Below are positions 36,461 to 44,548 of a DNA stretch of 64,000 bases, piece after piece (position 1 is the first letter of the stretch; the number at the start of each line of letters is the position of its first letter). Made by a program: the position numbers and the translations under genes. The notes below the pieces were generated by a model. The model made no database searches, had not been told where the DNA came from, and was given only the letters and a program-made list of their open reading frames with translations. The stretch covers positions 62,001 to 126,000 of the forward strand of contig NZ_JAKZAH010000001.1 in NCBI RefSeq assembly GCF_023156245.1. The letters are read 5' to 3'. The DNA comes from Marinobacter bryozoorum (GTDB taxonomy: Bacteria; Pseudomonadota; Gammaproteobacteria; Pseudomonadales; Oleiphilaceae).

Positions 36461-36874
36461 TTACGGTCCTGGCCGGCCGATGCAGTTGTCGAGCAGCACC
36501 TCCACCTCGGCGGTATGGTCCGGTGCCAGCCGCTGCAGGATGCCTTCGCGCCCCTTTATGTGCCAGCGCAGCCCCACCTGTTCGTCAAAGGAGATATAGC
36601 GGGAGCCGGAGGCCGCCGGCCAGGGTCGCAGCAGGTGAAGCGTACCGTCATAGAGCATGGCTGCCAGGTCATCCCCTTCCGCCGGCTGGTAGTAGGCCAC
36701 CTGCAACTCCACCCCATCCGCACAGGTATAGCGCAGCGTTTCCATCGGCCAGGGCAGGGTACGGCTGTCCGCCGTTGGTTGCGCGTTGGCAGGCGGCTCC
36801 TGTGTCGGGGATGAGGCACATCCGGCGAGAATCAGGCTAGTGAGACAAATGCTGTGCCGGAACCTGACTGGCAT
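36461..36874 (-). CDS. MliC-family lipoprotein (lysozyme inhibitor-like)
   Basis: A 137-residue probable outer-membrane lipoprotein. A signal peptide ends in the lipobox LILAGC with the lipidated Cys19. The mature part has the MliC pattern: YTCADGVELQVAYY, then AAMLYDGTLHLL, then ASGSRYISFDEQVGLRWHIKGREG and a final cysteine in LLDNCIG. MliC proteins bind c-type lysozyme in the periplasm. Family identity is from pattern only. It is convergent with the YkoF-like gene. Confidence 0.7.
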   Translation of the reverse strand: MPVRFRHSICLTSLILAGCASSPTQEPPANAQPTADSRTLPWPMETLRYTCADGVELQVAYYQPAEGDDLAAMLYDGTLHLLRPWPAASGSRYISFDEQVGLRWHIKGREGILQRLAPDHTAEVEVLLDNCIGRPGP

Positions 36875-36971
36875 GGATAACTCCTGAAATCATTTGAAAG
36901 CCATTGGTGGAGCGGCTACAGCATAGCGTGCTTTGGGCCAGCTGTGCCATCGAGTCACGGAGGTTCCGCAA

Positions 36972-36981
36972 GGGGGGGGGG
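36972..36981. repeat. G10 homopolymer tract
   Basis: A run of ten G, immediately upstream of the Pho-box-like array at 36988. It lies in the gap between the MliC gene (minus) and the GDPD gene (plus), outside any ORF I support. Slipped-strand length changes here would shift spacing to upstream sequence only. Confidence 0.7.
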
Positions 36982-36987
36982 TGGACA

Positions 36988-37016
36988 GTGTCACCGGAAC
37001 GTCAAACCACTGTCAC
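36988..37016 (+). promoter_or_regulatory. Pho-box-like triple repeat ahead of the GDPD gene
   Basis: Three 7-bp units GTGTCAC (36988), ACGTCAA (36999) and CTGTCAC (37010) repeat every 11 bp with 4-bp spacers, the register of Pho boxes. The middle unit is the weakest. The array is about 104 bp ahead of the gene start. Confidence 0.6.
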
Positions 37017-37119
37017 CGTATCCATAGAGACTCATCGCGTGCCCGGCTTCTTTCTGACCGATTTATCTGTGACCAGGAGGGCACTGTAGTACTGGTCTGA
37101 CGCTGACTAAGGAGTGGTT

Positions 37120-38439
37120 ATGAAACGCACAGTAACAGGTTCAATGACACTGGCCGTGTCGCTGATGGTAGCGGCTTTCAACCTGCCTGATACGGCATCC
37201 GCCAAGGGGTGGCAGCATGGGGAGGCATTGCCACCCGGGCTGGAAAGGCTGCAGGACAGATTCGACAAGCTCAAGAAGGACATGAAGCATCGCCATGCCG
37301 GTATCCAGGTGGGCCCGCGTCCCTACTGGCTGGTGGATGACATGGATGACGGCCCCCTCAGGGATCGCCTGCAGCAGTGTGAAAACAGGCCCATGGGCCG
37401 CACGGACTTTTCGATCGGTCACCGGGGTGCGCCCCTGCAGTTCCCGGAGCACACCATGGAATCCTACGTGGCAGCCGCGAAGATGGGTGCCGGCATCCTG
37501 GAGTGTGACGTGGCCTTTACCGCGGACCGGGAGCTGGTGTGCCGCCACGCTCAGAATGACCTGCATACCACCACCAATATTGTCACCATTCCGGAACTGA
37601 ACGCCAAGTGTACCCAGCCTTTTGTGCCGGCGGATCCAGCCAGCGGCACACCGGCCCAGGCCGAATGCCGTACCAGCGACATCACCCTTGAAGAGTTCAA
37701 GTCCCTCGAGGGCAAGATGGACGCATTCGACCCCATGGCGACCACGCCGGAAGAATACGTCGGCGGCACCGCTGACTGGCGCACGGATCTCTATGCGAGC
37801 CGGGGCACCCTGCTCAGCCACCGGGAAAGCATCGAGTTGTTCAAGGCCCTGGGTGTGAAGATGACGCCGGAGCTGAAAACCCCGGTTGTGGACATGCCCT
37901 ATGAAGGGGATTACACCCAGCAGGACTACGCCCGCCAGATGATCCAGGACTATGTCGACGCGGGTGTTAACCCGAAAGACGTCTGGCCCCAGTCGTTCCA
38001 GCTGGAGGACGTATTGTTCTGGGTCAACGAGACGCCGCGCTTTGGACGCCAGGCGGTATTCCTGGACCAGGAGCCCATCACACCGGAAACGTCCTCCCTG
38101 GCCTATATGGAAAACCTCCGTGCCCAGGGCGTGAACGTGCTGGCGCCGGCAATCTGGAAGATGCTGACCCTCAACGGCCACCAGGAAATCGTGCCGTCCG
38201 AGTACGCAGAGAATGCCCGCGCTGCCGGCCTCGACCTGATTGCCTGGAGCCTGGAGCGCAGCGGCCCGCTGGCTAACGGCGGTGGCTGGTACTACCAGAC
38301 CGTGAATGACGCCATCAACAACGACGGCGACATGCTGACCGCGCTGGATGTGCTGGCGCAGGACGTGGGTGTGATCGGTGTGTTCTCTGACTGGCCCGCC
38401 ACCACCACCTACTACGCCAACTGTATGGGACTGCGCTGA
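37120..38439 (+). CDS. Periplasmic glycerophosphodiester phosphodiesterase (GlpQ-type)
   Basis: A 439-residue protein with a signal peptide ([20 protein letters not shown]...TASA). The GDPD signature [17 protein letters not shown] lies near residue 100, followed by the metal residues in [17 protein letters not shown]. It probably hydrolyses glycerophosphodiesters in the periplasm to free glycerol 3-phosphate. The domain is longer than E. coli GlpQ and UgpQ because of inserts between strands. Start at 37120 by GGAG five bases ahead. A Pho-box-like repeat array lies upstream, and a terminator follows, so it is a single-gene unit likely induced by phosphate limitation. Confidence 0.83.
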   Translation: MKRTVTGSMTLAVSLMVAAFNLPDTASAKGWQHGEALPPGLERLQDRFDKLKKDMKHRHAGIQVGPRPYWLVDDMDDGPLRDRLQQCENRPMGRTDFSIGHRGAPLQFPEHTMESYVAAAKMGAGILECDVAFTADRELVCRHAQNDLHTTTNIVTIPELNAKCTQPFVPADPASGTPAQAECRTSDITLEEFKSLEGKMDAFDPMATTPEEYVGGTADWRTDLYASRGTLLSHRESIELFKALGVKMTPELKTPVVDMPYEGDYTQQDYARQMIQDYVDAGVNPKDVWPQSFQLEDVLFWVNETPRFGRQAVFLDQEPITPETSSLAYMENLRAQGVNVLAPAIWKMLTLNGHQEIVPSEYAENARAAGLDLIAWSLERSGPLANGGGWYYQTVNDAINNDGDMLTALDVLAQDVGVIGVFSDWPATTTYYANCMGLR

Positions 38440-38455
38440 GCAAGCAGGCGCCCGG

Positions 38456-38484
38456 GTCCGTCAATAGCCGACTGACGGACTTTT
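38456..38484 (+). terminator. Rho-independent terminator after the GDPD gene
   Basis: Arms GTCCGTCA (38456-38463) and TGACGGAC (38473-38480) with a 9-nt loop, followed by TTTT, 17 bp after the stop codon. Confidence 0.82.
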
Positions 38485-38547
38485 CCGCAGGGCAGCGGTC
38501 CGGTACCCTTGGGTTCTTTCCGAGTGCGACCGGACCTTGCGGCTTTC

Positions 38548-39150
38548 ATGGCAGTAGATCTCTTTACACGACACTTCCTGGGCAGTTTCTTCCTGCTGAT
38601 CGGTATCCTGTTTGCCTGCCGCGCCCTCGGGCTCTACGCCCGGCTGGGGTTCAGCCATATCAATTACGGTCAGTCCGGCACGGCCACCTGGTGGAACCGG
38701 CACCTGTTCAATGTCTTCCGGGCGGCTATCCTGCTGGTGTGTCTGGCGCGCATGGTGTGGCCCATTGATCCCTGGCTTGGGGTAATCGGCTGGCTGTACC
38801 AGCCACCGGTGTTGCTGACGGGTGTGCTGGTGCTGCTGGCGTCCTTCGGCGTGGCCAGTTACCTTCAGGCCTATATGCTTTCGGACTGGCGATCGGGTAT
38901 CGACCGGGATCAGAAACCGGTGCTGATCACCTCCGGCCCCTACGCCCGTACCCGCAACCCGCTGTTCCTGGCGGTCATTCTGGGTCAGCTGGGTTTCTTC
39001 CTGGCGCTGCCGAGCCTGTTCTCACTGGTCTGCCTGCTGGTGGGCGCCTGGGTTATCCGTCGCCAGGCATTGGCGGAGGAAGCGGCCCTCGCGGAACTCT
39101 ATGGCGAGCCCTACACCCATTACCGCCAACAGGTGCCGCGTTGGCTTTGA
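38548..39150 (+). CDS. Isoprenylcysteine-carboxylmethyltransferase-like membrane methyltransferase
   Basis: A 200-residue integral membrane protein with about five hydrophobic segments. The C-terminus has the family pattern LITSGPYARTRNPLFLAVIL then EPYTHYRQQVPRW, shared by ICMT and phospholipid N-methyltransferases, which use S-adenosylmethionine. Acceptor unknown. The ATG at 38548 gives the family-typical short N-terminus but no clear ribosome site; an upstream TTG at 38509 is in frame. Confidence 0.72.
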   Translation: MAVDLFTRHFLGSFFLLIGILFACRALGLYARLGFSHINYGQSGTATWWNRHLFNVFRAAILLVCLARMVWPIDPWLGVIGWLYQPPVLLTGVLVLLASFGVASYLQAYMLSDWRSGIDRDQKPVLITSGPYARTRNPLFLAVILGQLGFFLALPSLFSLVCLLVGAWVIRRQALAEEAALAELYGEPYTHYRQQVPRWL

Positions 39151-39198
39151 GTGAACGGCGTGGTGGCAGCCAGAGGTTGCTGGCAGCCAGGTATCGAA

Positions 39199-39798
39199 TC
39201 AGCTGAACAGTTTCACCGCCAGCTCCGCCACATGCTTGCCCTGGAAGCGGGCAATGGCCAGTTCGCGGTCGTCCGGCTGGCGGGAGCCGTCACCCCCGGC
39301 GTAGGTGGAGGCACCGTAGGGCGTACCACCACTGACCTTCGAGATATCGAAGAGTTCCGGGGTGCCATAGCCAATCGGTACCAGGGTCATGCCATGGTGG
39401 GCCAGGGTCACCCAGGTAGTGGTGATGGTCTGTTCCTCGCCGCCACCGGTACCGGTGGAAGTGAACACGCTGGCCAGCTTGCCGAACAGCTTGCCCTGGG
39501 CCCAGAGGCCGCCGGTCTGGTCAAAGAAAGTGCGTACCTGGCCGGACATATTGCCGAAGCGGGTCGGCGTGCCCACCAGGATGGCATCGTAGTCCGCCAG
39601 CTCGCCCGGCGAGGCTTCCTCGTACGGCTGGTCCACCTTGCCGCCGGCGTTAGCGAAGGCCTCGGCGTCCATGGTCTCGGGAATCCGCTTGACGGTGACT
39701 TCCGCGCCGGAAACACCTTGCGCGCCTTCGGCCACGGCCTTGGCCATGGTTTCCATATGTCCGTACATTGAATAGTAAAGCACCAGTACCTTTGCCAT
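39199..39798 (-). CDS. wrbA: WrbA NAD(P)H:quinone oxidoreductase
   Basis: A 199-residue flavodoxin-like FMN protein that reduces quinones by two electrons in the cytosol. [16 protein letters not shown] is the phosphate-binding loop, and [18 protein letters not shown] and [20 protein letters not shown] are hallmark WrbA strings. Length equals the family. GGAGATCCCCC precedes the ATG. It is divergent from the VOC gene and convergent with the membrane methyltransferase gene. Confidence 0.95.
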   Translation of the reverse strand: MAKVLVLYYSMYGHMETMAKAVAEGAQGVSGAEVTVKRIPETMDAEAFANAGGKVDQPYEEASPGELADYDAILVGTPTRFGNMSGQVRTFFDQTGGLWAQGKLFGKLASVFTSTGTGGGEEQTITTTWVTLAHHGMTLVPIGYGTPELFDISKVSGGTPYGASTYAGGDGSRQPDDRELAIARFQGKHVAELAVKLFS

Positions 39799-40059
39799 GG
39801 GGGATCTCCTTTCAGTGTGATCTGTGTGGTGGTGTCGTTAATACGTTTTTTATCCTAGTTCAGCCGACCGGGGGCTGAAATCGGAATATTTCGACACCGA
39901 CCATCAAATCCATTGATGATCCGAAACGGCCATTGAATACCGGCGGGTCCCCAATCTCCCTGTCGGGTACCAGACAGGGACTTGCTGCCCGCCCGGGGGC
40001 TTCCTGCTCCCTTCCGGGCCGGCTAAACTGTTGGCCCTGAAAAATCAATGGAGCCTGCC

Positions 40060-40500
40060 ATGAAATACCTGCACACCATGGTCCGGGTCAGGGACCTGGA
40101 CGAATCCCTGCATTTTTACTGTAACCTTCTGGGCCTTAAGCAGGTTCGTCGCAAGGACGTGGAAAAGGGTCGCTTTACCCTGGTCTTCCTGGCCGCACCG
40201 GAGGATGAGCAACGGGCGGAGGCCGAGCAGGCCCCGATGGTCGAGCTGACCTGGAACTGGGACCCGGAGGATTACACCGGCGGTCGCAACTTCGGGCACC
40301 TGGCCTATGAAGTGGATGATATCTACCGCCTGTGCCAGCACCTGCAGGATCATGGTGTAACCATCAACCGTCCGCCCCGGGATGGCCGGATGGCATTTGT
40401 GCGCTCACCGGATGGTATCTCCGTCGAACTCCTTCAGAAAGGCGAATCCCTGCCGATAAGGGAACCGTGGGCCAGTATGGAGAATTCCGGCAGCTGGTAG
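40060..40500 (+). CDS. VOC-family protein, glyoxalase I-like
   Basis: A 146-residue single-chain VOC protein. Residues expected to bind metal in GloA-type enzymes are kept: His5, Glu62 (VELTWNWD), His80 ([10 protein letters not shown]) and Glu123 (ISVELLQKG), so lactoylglutathione lyase activity on methylglyoxal-glutathione is plausible. The start at 40060 has GGAG six bases before; the ATG at 40048 would add four residues and overlap that site. Alone in its unit, divergent from wrbA across a 260-bp gap that has two short inverted repeats but no clear operator. Confidence 0.8.
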   Translation: MKYLHTMVRVRDLDESLHFYCNLLGLKQVRRKDVEKGRFTLVFLAAPEDEQRAEAEQAPMVELTWNWDPEDYTGGRNFGHLAYEVDDIYRLCQHLQDHGVTINRPPRDGRMAFVRSPDGISVELLQKGESLPIREPWASMENSGSW

Positions 40501-40522
40501 GTGTGGTCTTCTGCCAACCGGA

Positions 40523-40550
40523 TTGACAGTCCGGTTACAAAAAGTATCCA
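40523..40550 (+). promoter_or_regulatory. Possible sigma-70 promoter ahead of the MCP gene
   Basis: TTGACA (40523-40528) and TATCCA (40545-40550) are 16 bp apart, about 125 bp ahead of the MCP start. The -35 is perfect; the -10 matches 4 of 6. Confidence 0.4.
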
Positions 40551-40672
40551 AACGTCTGTTTGACCGCACAGTCTGGCGAGGGATTCGGCTTTATACTGCT
40601 CTCAGGTTTGCCCCGTTGTAAGGGGTCATTACAACGAGAACAGGCGAGTTGATATCGCTTCAGGGAATCGTC

Positions 40673-42406
40673 ATGCAGTTTTCTTCCAGTGCGGGTATTT
40701 CCCCGGATCTCCAGTCCTCCGAGTCGCCCCGGCCTGCCCGGTCCAGTCGCTGGCTGCCAGCCCCTTCAGCCATGCTGCTGGTTGTTCTGCAGCTGATGTT
40801 GATCGTGACTGTTGCTGTCACGGCTGGCGGGGTGGCCACGACCGCGGCGCTGGTGCTTGGCGGTGCAGTCCTGGCGCTGGGTTGGTATATGGGCCTTCGC
40901 TCCCGGGATCGGCAGGGTATTGGCCAGGTCCTGGAGAAATCCAGGGGCGACCAGATTAATATCTCCCCGGCCCTGACCGAGGATGCAGATAGTGACGACC
41001 TGCGAGCCTACGGAGCTTTTACCAAGCGACTGCGGGATATGATCCTGGACTTCCAGCACCAGAGCATCACCATCTCCCTCTCGTCGGCAAGGAGCCGACT
41101 GCTGGCCGAGCAGGCCAATCGCCAGGCTTCCGGTCAGCTGGGGTTGTCCGAGCAGATCTTCCAGGCCAGTGATGAAACCACCAGTGCCTTGCAGGACATT
41201 TCCGGTCGCACTTCTACCATTACCGAGATGAACACCCGCAATCTGGAGGTGGCCCGGGAGTCCAGCCAGCAACTGGGAGAGGCCCGCTTCCAGGTAGAAA
41301 GCATCAACAATGCGATGGGGGAGTTCCAGGGCAATATTACCCGGCTGGAGGAGTCCTCGGGGCAGATCCGGACAATCCTGGGTACGGTTCAGGATTTTTC
41401 CGAGCAGACCAACATGCTGGCACTGAATGCCGCCATCGAGGCCGCCCGGGCCGGTGAACAGGGTCGTGGTTTTGCGGTGGTGGCCGACGAGGTACGCAAC
41501 CTGTCAGTGCGGGTAGGCGAGGCGGCCAACCAGATTGGCAGCCTGCTGGAAGAGATGATTAACGCCATGTCGGGCGCCGGCAACCAGGCTCAGTCCATCA
41601 TGACCCAGAGCGCCACTGCCGGTGAGTCTGTGCGTTCGGCGGCGGATCAGTTCGGCACCATGGTGTCTGACTTCACCCAGGCCCACGAAGACCTGTTGAT
41701 GGTGAGCAGCTCGCTGGAAGAACTCACTGCCACAAACACTGAAACCCACGGCCACGCGGCGGAAATCCGCGATCGCAGTGAACAGATCCGCGACGGCATG
41801 GCCGAGATCTTCACCCAGACCGATGCCCTGAGGGACAACACCAACCTGGTTCTCCAGGCCCTGTGCCGCTTCAACCTGGGGGAAGGCCCCCTGGAGGCCA
41901 TGATCAACAAGCTCTTTGCCCGTCGCGACCAGCTTGAGGACATCATGGAAGACCTGCGCCAGCAGGGCTATAACTTGTTCGACTATAATTACAGGGAAAT
42001 TCCGGACACCGGCGGCCAGAAGTTCGACAACAGCTGGGCCGATGCCCTGGGGAAGCGTATCCAGCCGTTACTGGATGAGTGGGACCTGGGCGGAAAGGAT
42101 GGCATCATCTACACCCTGCCGACGGACCAGAACGGTTACCTGCCTATCGCCCGCAGTGCCAGTGCCCAGCCCATGACCGGGGATCCGCGGGTGGATGCCG
42201 CCCGCAGTGTCCACAAGCGATTTACTGCCAGCGGCCAGGAGCTCGAGAACCTGAGGAAATGTACTTTCCTGGGCATGGGCACCTTCGTTTTGCCAGGTAC
42301 CAACAACGTGGTGCTGGTTATCTACGTTCCTATCCAGGTGGATGGCAAACGCTGGGGCATTATGACCTCGGGTATCGTTCCGAAGGCGCTTGGCGTCGAT
42401 CTCTGA
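40673..42406 (+). CDS. Methyl-accepting chemotaxis protein with C-terminal sensor-like domain
   Basis: A 577-residue receptor with an N-terminal membrane hairpin (residues about 33-74) and little or no periplasmic part. The MCP signalling hairpin is [15 protein letters not shown] then [12 protein letters not shown], at about residues 245-280. After the coiled coil (to about 400) comes an unusual soluble domain of about 175 residues with [33 protein letters not shown] and ending in [16 protein letters not shown], which looks like a PAS/Cache-type sensor placed after the signal domain instead of before. The start at 40673 has AGGGA ahead; a TTG at 40649 is possible. Confidence 0.83.
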   Translation: MQFSSSAGISPDLQSSESPRPARSSRWLPAPSAMLLVVLQLMLIVTVAVTAGGVATTAALVLGGAVLALGWYMGLRSRDRQGIGQVLEKSRGDQINISPALTEDADSDDLRAYGAFTKRLRDMILDFQHQSITISLSSARSRLLAEQANRQASGQLGLSEQIFQASDETTSALQDISGRTSTITEMNTRNLEVARESSQQLGEARFQVESINNAMGEFQGNITRLEESSGQIRTILGTVQDFSEQTNMLALNAAIEAARAGEQGRGFAVVADEVRNLSVRVGEAANQIGSLLEEMINAMSGAGNQAQSIMTQSATAGESVRSAADQFGTMVSDFTQAHEDLLMVSSSLEELTATNTETHGHAAEIRDRSEQIRDGMAEIFTQTDALRDNTNLVLQALCRFNLGEGPLEAMINKLFARRDQLEDIMEDLRQQGYNLFDYNYREIPDTGGQKFDNSWADALGKRIQPLLDEWDLGGKDGIIYTLPTDQNGYLPIARSASAQPMTGDPRVDAARSVHKRFTASGQELENLRKCTFLGMGTFVLPGTNNVVLVIYVPIQVDGKRWGIMTSGIVPKALGVDL

Positions 42407-42443
42407 CCACGCTGTTCCAGGCCCCGGAAGGGGGCTGGAATCT

Positions 42444-42878
42444 CTACACCTGCTGCTGAAGCCAGGCGTCAATCTGACTGGCCTGCATGGCCCCGCTCTG
42501 GCGGGCGACTTCCCGGCCACCCCGGAACAGGATCACGGTAGGGATGCTGCGGATGCCATAGTGCGCTGCAGCCTGCTGGGCCTGCTCCGTGTTGAGCTTG
42601 GCGAAGGCCACCTTGCCGGCCCACTGCCGTGCAGCAGCCTCAAAGCCTGGCGCCATGGCCTTGCAGGGGCCGCACCAGCTGGCCCAGAAATCCACCAGCA
42701 CTGGCAGGTCAGACTTGCCTGTGAAGCCGGCCATGCCGGTATCTGTCAGTTCCGCGATGTCACCGCTCACCAGCGGCTTCTTGCAGGCGCCGCAGTTGGG
42801 CCGGTCCTGCAGGCGGTCAGCCGGCACACGGTTGGCTTTCTGGCAGTGGGGGCAGACCACATGCTTGATGTCACTCAT
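42444..42878 (-). CDS. trxC: Thioredoxin 2 (TrxC)
   Basis: A 144-residue cytosolic thioredoxin with an N-terminal zinc-binding module: Cys9, Cys12, Cys29 and Cys32 (CPHC and CGAC). The redox site WCGPC has Cys69 and Cys72. The module distinguishes TrxC from TrxA. GGAGATTGAACC precedes the ATG. It reduces disulfides under oxidative stress. Confidence 0.95.
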   Translation of the reverse strand: MSDIKHVVCPHCQKANRVPADRLQDRPNCGACKKPLVSGDIAELTDTGMAGFTGKSDLPVLVDFWASWCGPCKAMAPGFEAAARQWAGKVAFAKLNTEQAQQAAAHYGIRSIPTVILFRGGREVARQSGAMQASQIDAWLQQQV

Positions 42879-43008
42879 GGTTCAATCTCCGTCGGTATTT
42901 GCAAAAAGATGGGGTGTAGTGGCCCCTGATTCAAGCCACGGCGTGCGGTGATCATGTGGTGATTTGTCGCAAGTGGTAAGATGCGGGTTTTTAACTCGGA
43001 GCCGGACC

Positions 43009-43746
43009 ATGGGCCTTCTGTTTGAACAGATCGACAGCCAGCCATCCCCCCTGGGGGAAATCACCCTGCGCCGCCGCCGGATTCCGGCATTGGGCGACCG
43101 GGATATCTACGAGGTCAAGCTGGGTGAGGAGTTCCTCATGTCCAGCATGTTCGTGGATGCGGAAGTGGCCCTGGCGGACCTGACCCTGGAGATTACCAAG
43201 GGGGAAGACCTGGCGGTGGTGGTTGGTGGCCTTGGGCTTGGCTACACCGCCGACGCGGCGCTGCGCAACGACCGGGTGGGCGAGCTGCTGGTGGTGGACG
43301 CCCTGGGTACGGTCATTCACTGGCATGAGCAGGAAAAGGTTCCGCTCGGCCAGGTGCTCAACGAGGATCCCCGCTGTCGTTATATCCACGGCAGCTTCTT
43401 CGACCTGGCCGACCCGGGGCGGGGGTTCGACCCGCAGCATCCGGGGCGCCGGTTCGATGCCATCCTGCTGGATATCGACCACTCCCCCAGGGCGCTGCTG
43501 AACGAGTCCAACGCCACCTTCTACAACGCCGATTCCCTGGGGCGCATGGCCCGACAGCTCAAGCCGGGTGGCATGTTCGGTATGTGGTCCAACGAGCCGC
43601 CGGATGATGACTTCCTGGCGGTACTGGAGGCCGTCTTCGTGGCCCCCGAGGCCCGTGTGGTGTCTTTCTTCAACCCGTTCCAGAATCGCGAGGCCACCAA
43701 TACCGTCTACTTGGCCCGGGCGGTGGGAGAGCCTGGCAATGACTGA
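43009..43746 (+). CDS. Spermidine-synthase-like methyltransferase-fold protein
   Basis: A 245-residue Rossmann-fold protein. GGLGLGYTADA (residues 73-83) is the nucleotide loop and the acidic LLVVDALG follows, as in spermidine synthases; FDAILLDIDHSP is the third strand. The key Asp/Glu set for polyamine binding is not clear, so a true aminopropyl transferase role is doubtful. GGAG lies eight bases before 43009. The gene overlaps the following ATPase gene by 8 bp, so they are co-translated. Confidence 0.65.
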   Translation: MGLLFEQIDSQPSPLGEITLRRRRIPALGDRDIYEVKLGEEFLMSSMFVDAEVALADLTLEITKGEDLAVVVGGLGLGYTADAALRNDRVGELLVVDALGTVIHWHEQEKVPLGQVLNEDPRCRYIHGSFFDLADPGRGFDPQHPGRRFDAILLDIDHSPRALLNESNATFYNADSLGRMARQLKPGGMFGMWSNEPPDDDFLAVLEAVFVAPEARVVSFFNPFQNREATNTVYLARAVGEPGND

Positions 43747-44515
43747 GCCACAACCGGTTGACTGGTCCCGCCACCTGGCAGCAGTCTGGCGCCGGCACCG
43801 GCAGGGCTTGCGGCCGATCACACGACTGGACCCGATAGGGTGGGGCCAGTTGCAGGGGATTGAGCGCCAGCAGGATGCCCTGGCCCGTAACACCGAGCGT
43901 TTCCTGGCCGGAGAGCCGTCCAACAACGCCCTGCTCTGGGGTTCCCGGGGCACCGGCAAGTCCTCCCTGATCAAGGCCACCCTGAACCGCTACGGGGACC
44001 GGGGCCTGCGGATGATCGAGGTGGACAAGGACGACCTGGTGAATCTGACAGAGATTGTCGATGACATCGCCGAGCAGCCCTGGCGCTTTGTCATCTACTG
44101 TGATGACCTGTCCTTCGAGGCGGGGGAGTCCGGCTACAAGGCGCTCAAGAGTGTGCTGGAAGGCTCCCTCGAGTTACCGCCGGAGAATGTGCGGGTCTAC
44201 GCCACCTCCAACCGGCGCCACCTGATGCCGGAGTTCATGGCGGATAACCTGCAGAGTGAGGTCAAAGGCGGCGAACTGCATCCGGCGGAGGCCATCGAAG
44301 AGCAGGTGTCGCTGGCAGACCGGTTCGGGCTGCAGTTGTCGTTCTATCCGTTCCCGAAAGATATCTACCTGCAGGCGGTGGACGCCCTGTTCCCGGATGT
44401 CGCTGACCGGGAAACCCTGCACAGTCATGCGATGCGCTTCGCCACCAGCCGGGGTGGCCGCAGCGGGCGCACGGCCCAGCAATTCTATCGCCAGTTCAGC
44501 GGTGACTTTGACTGA
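43739..44515 (+). CDS. DUF815 family AAA-like ATP-binding protein
   Basis: A 258-residue P-loop protein. Walker A is GSRGTGKSS at residues 68-76 and the Walker B-like strand is FVIYCDDLSF (about 117-126), followed by the VYATSNRRHLMPE sensor 1 region. That set, together with GQLQGIERQQ, is typical of DUF815, a small AAA family without assigned activity that I know of. Translationally coupled to the spermidine-synthase-like gene, which suggests a shared process. Convergent with the sortase-system kinase. Confidence 0.8.
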   Translation: MTEPQPVDWSRHLAAVWRRHRQGLRPITRLDPIGWGQLQGIERQQDALARNTERFLAGEPSNNALLWGSRGTGKSSLIKATLNRYGDRGLRMIEVDKDDLVNLTEIVDDIAEQPWRFVIYCDDLSFEAGESGYKALKSVLEGSLELPPENVRVYATSNRRHLMPEFMADNLQSEVKGGELHPAEAIEEQVSLADRFGLQLSFYPFPKDIYLQAVDALFPDVADRETLHSHAMRFATSRGGRSGRTAQQFYRQFSGDFD

Positions 44516-44523
44516 ACCTGCCC

Positions 44524-44548
44524 GCCGGCGTGACCTCAAAGCGCCGGC
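44524..44548. terminator. Hairpin between the DUF815 gene and pdsS
   Basis: Arms GCCGGCG (44524-44530) and CGCCGGC (44542-44548) flank an 11-nt loop at the point where two genes converge. The pdsS stop codon lies in the loop. No U-run on either side, so the terminator call is tentative. Confidence 0.35.

Noticed and set aside
36904-37089. Short plus-strand frame with TTG start (61 codons) across the G10 tract
   Set aside because: It runs through the G10 and Pho-box array, has no ribosome site, and its product has no sensible composition; the region is better read as a promoter.
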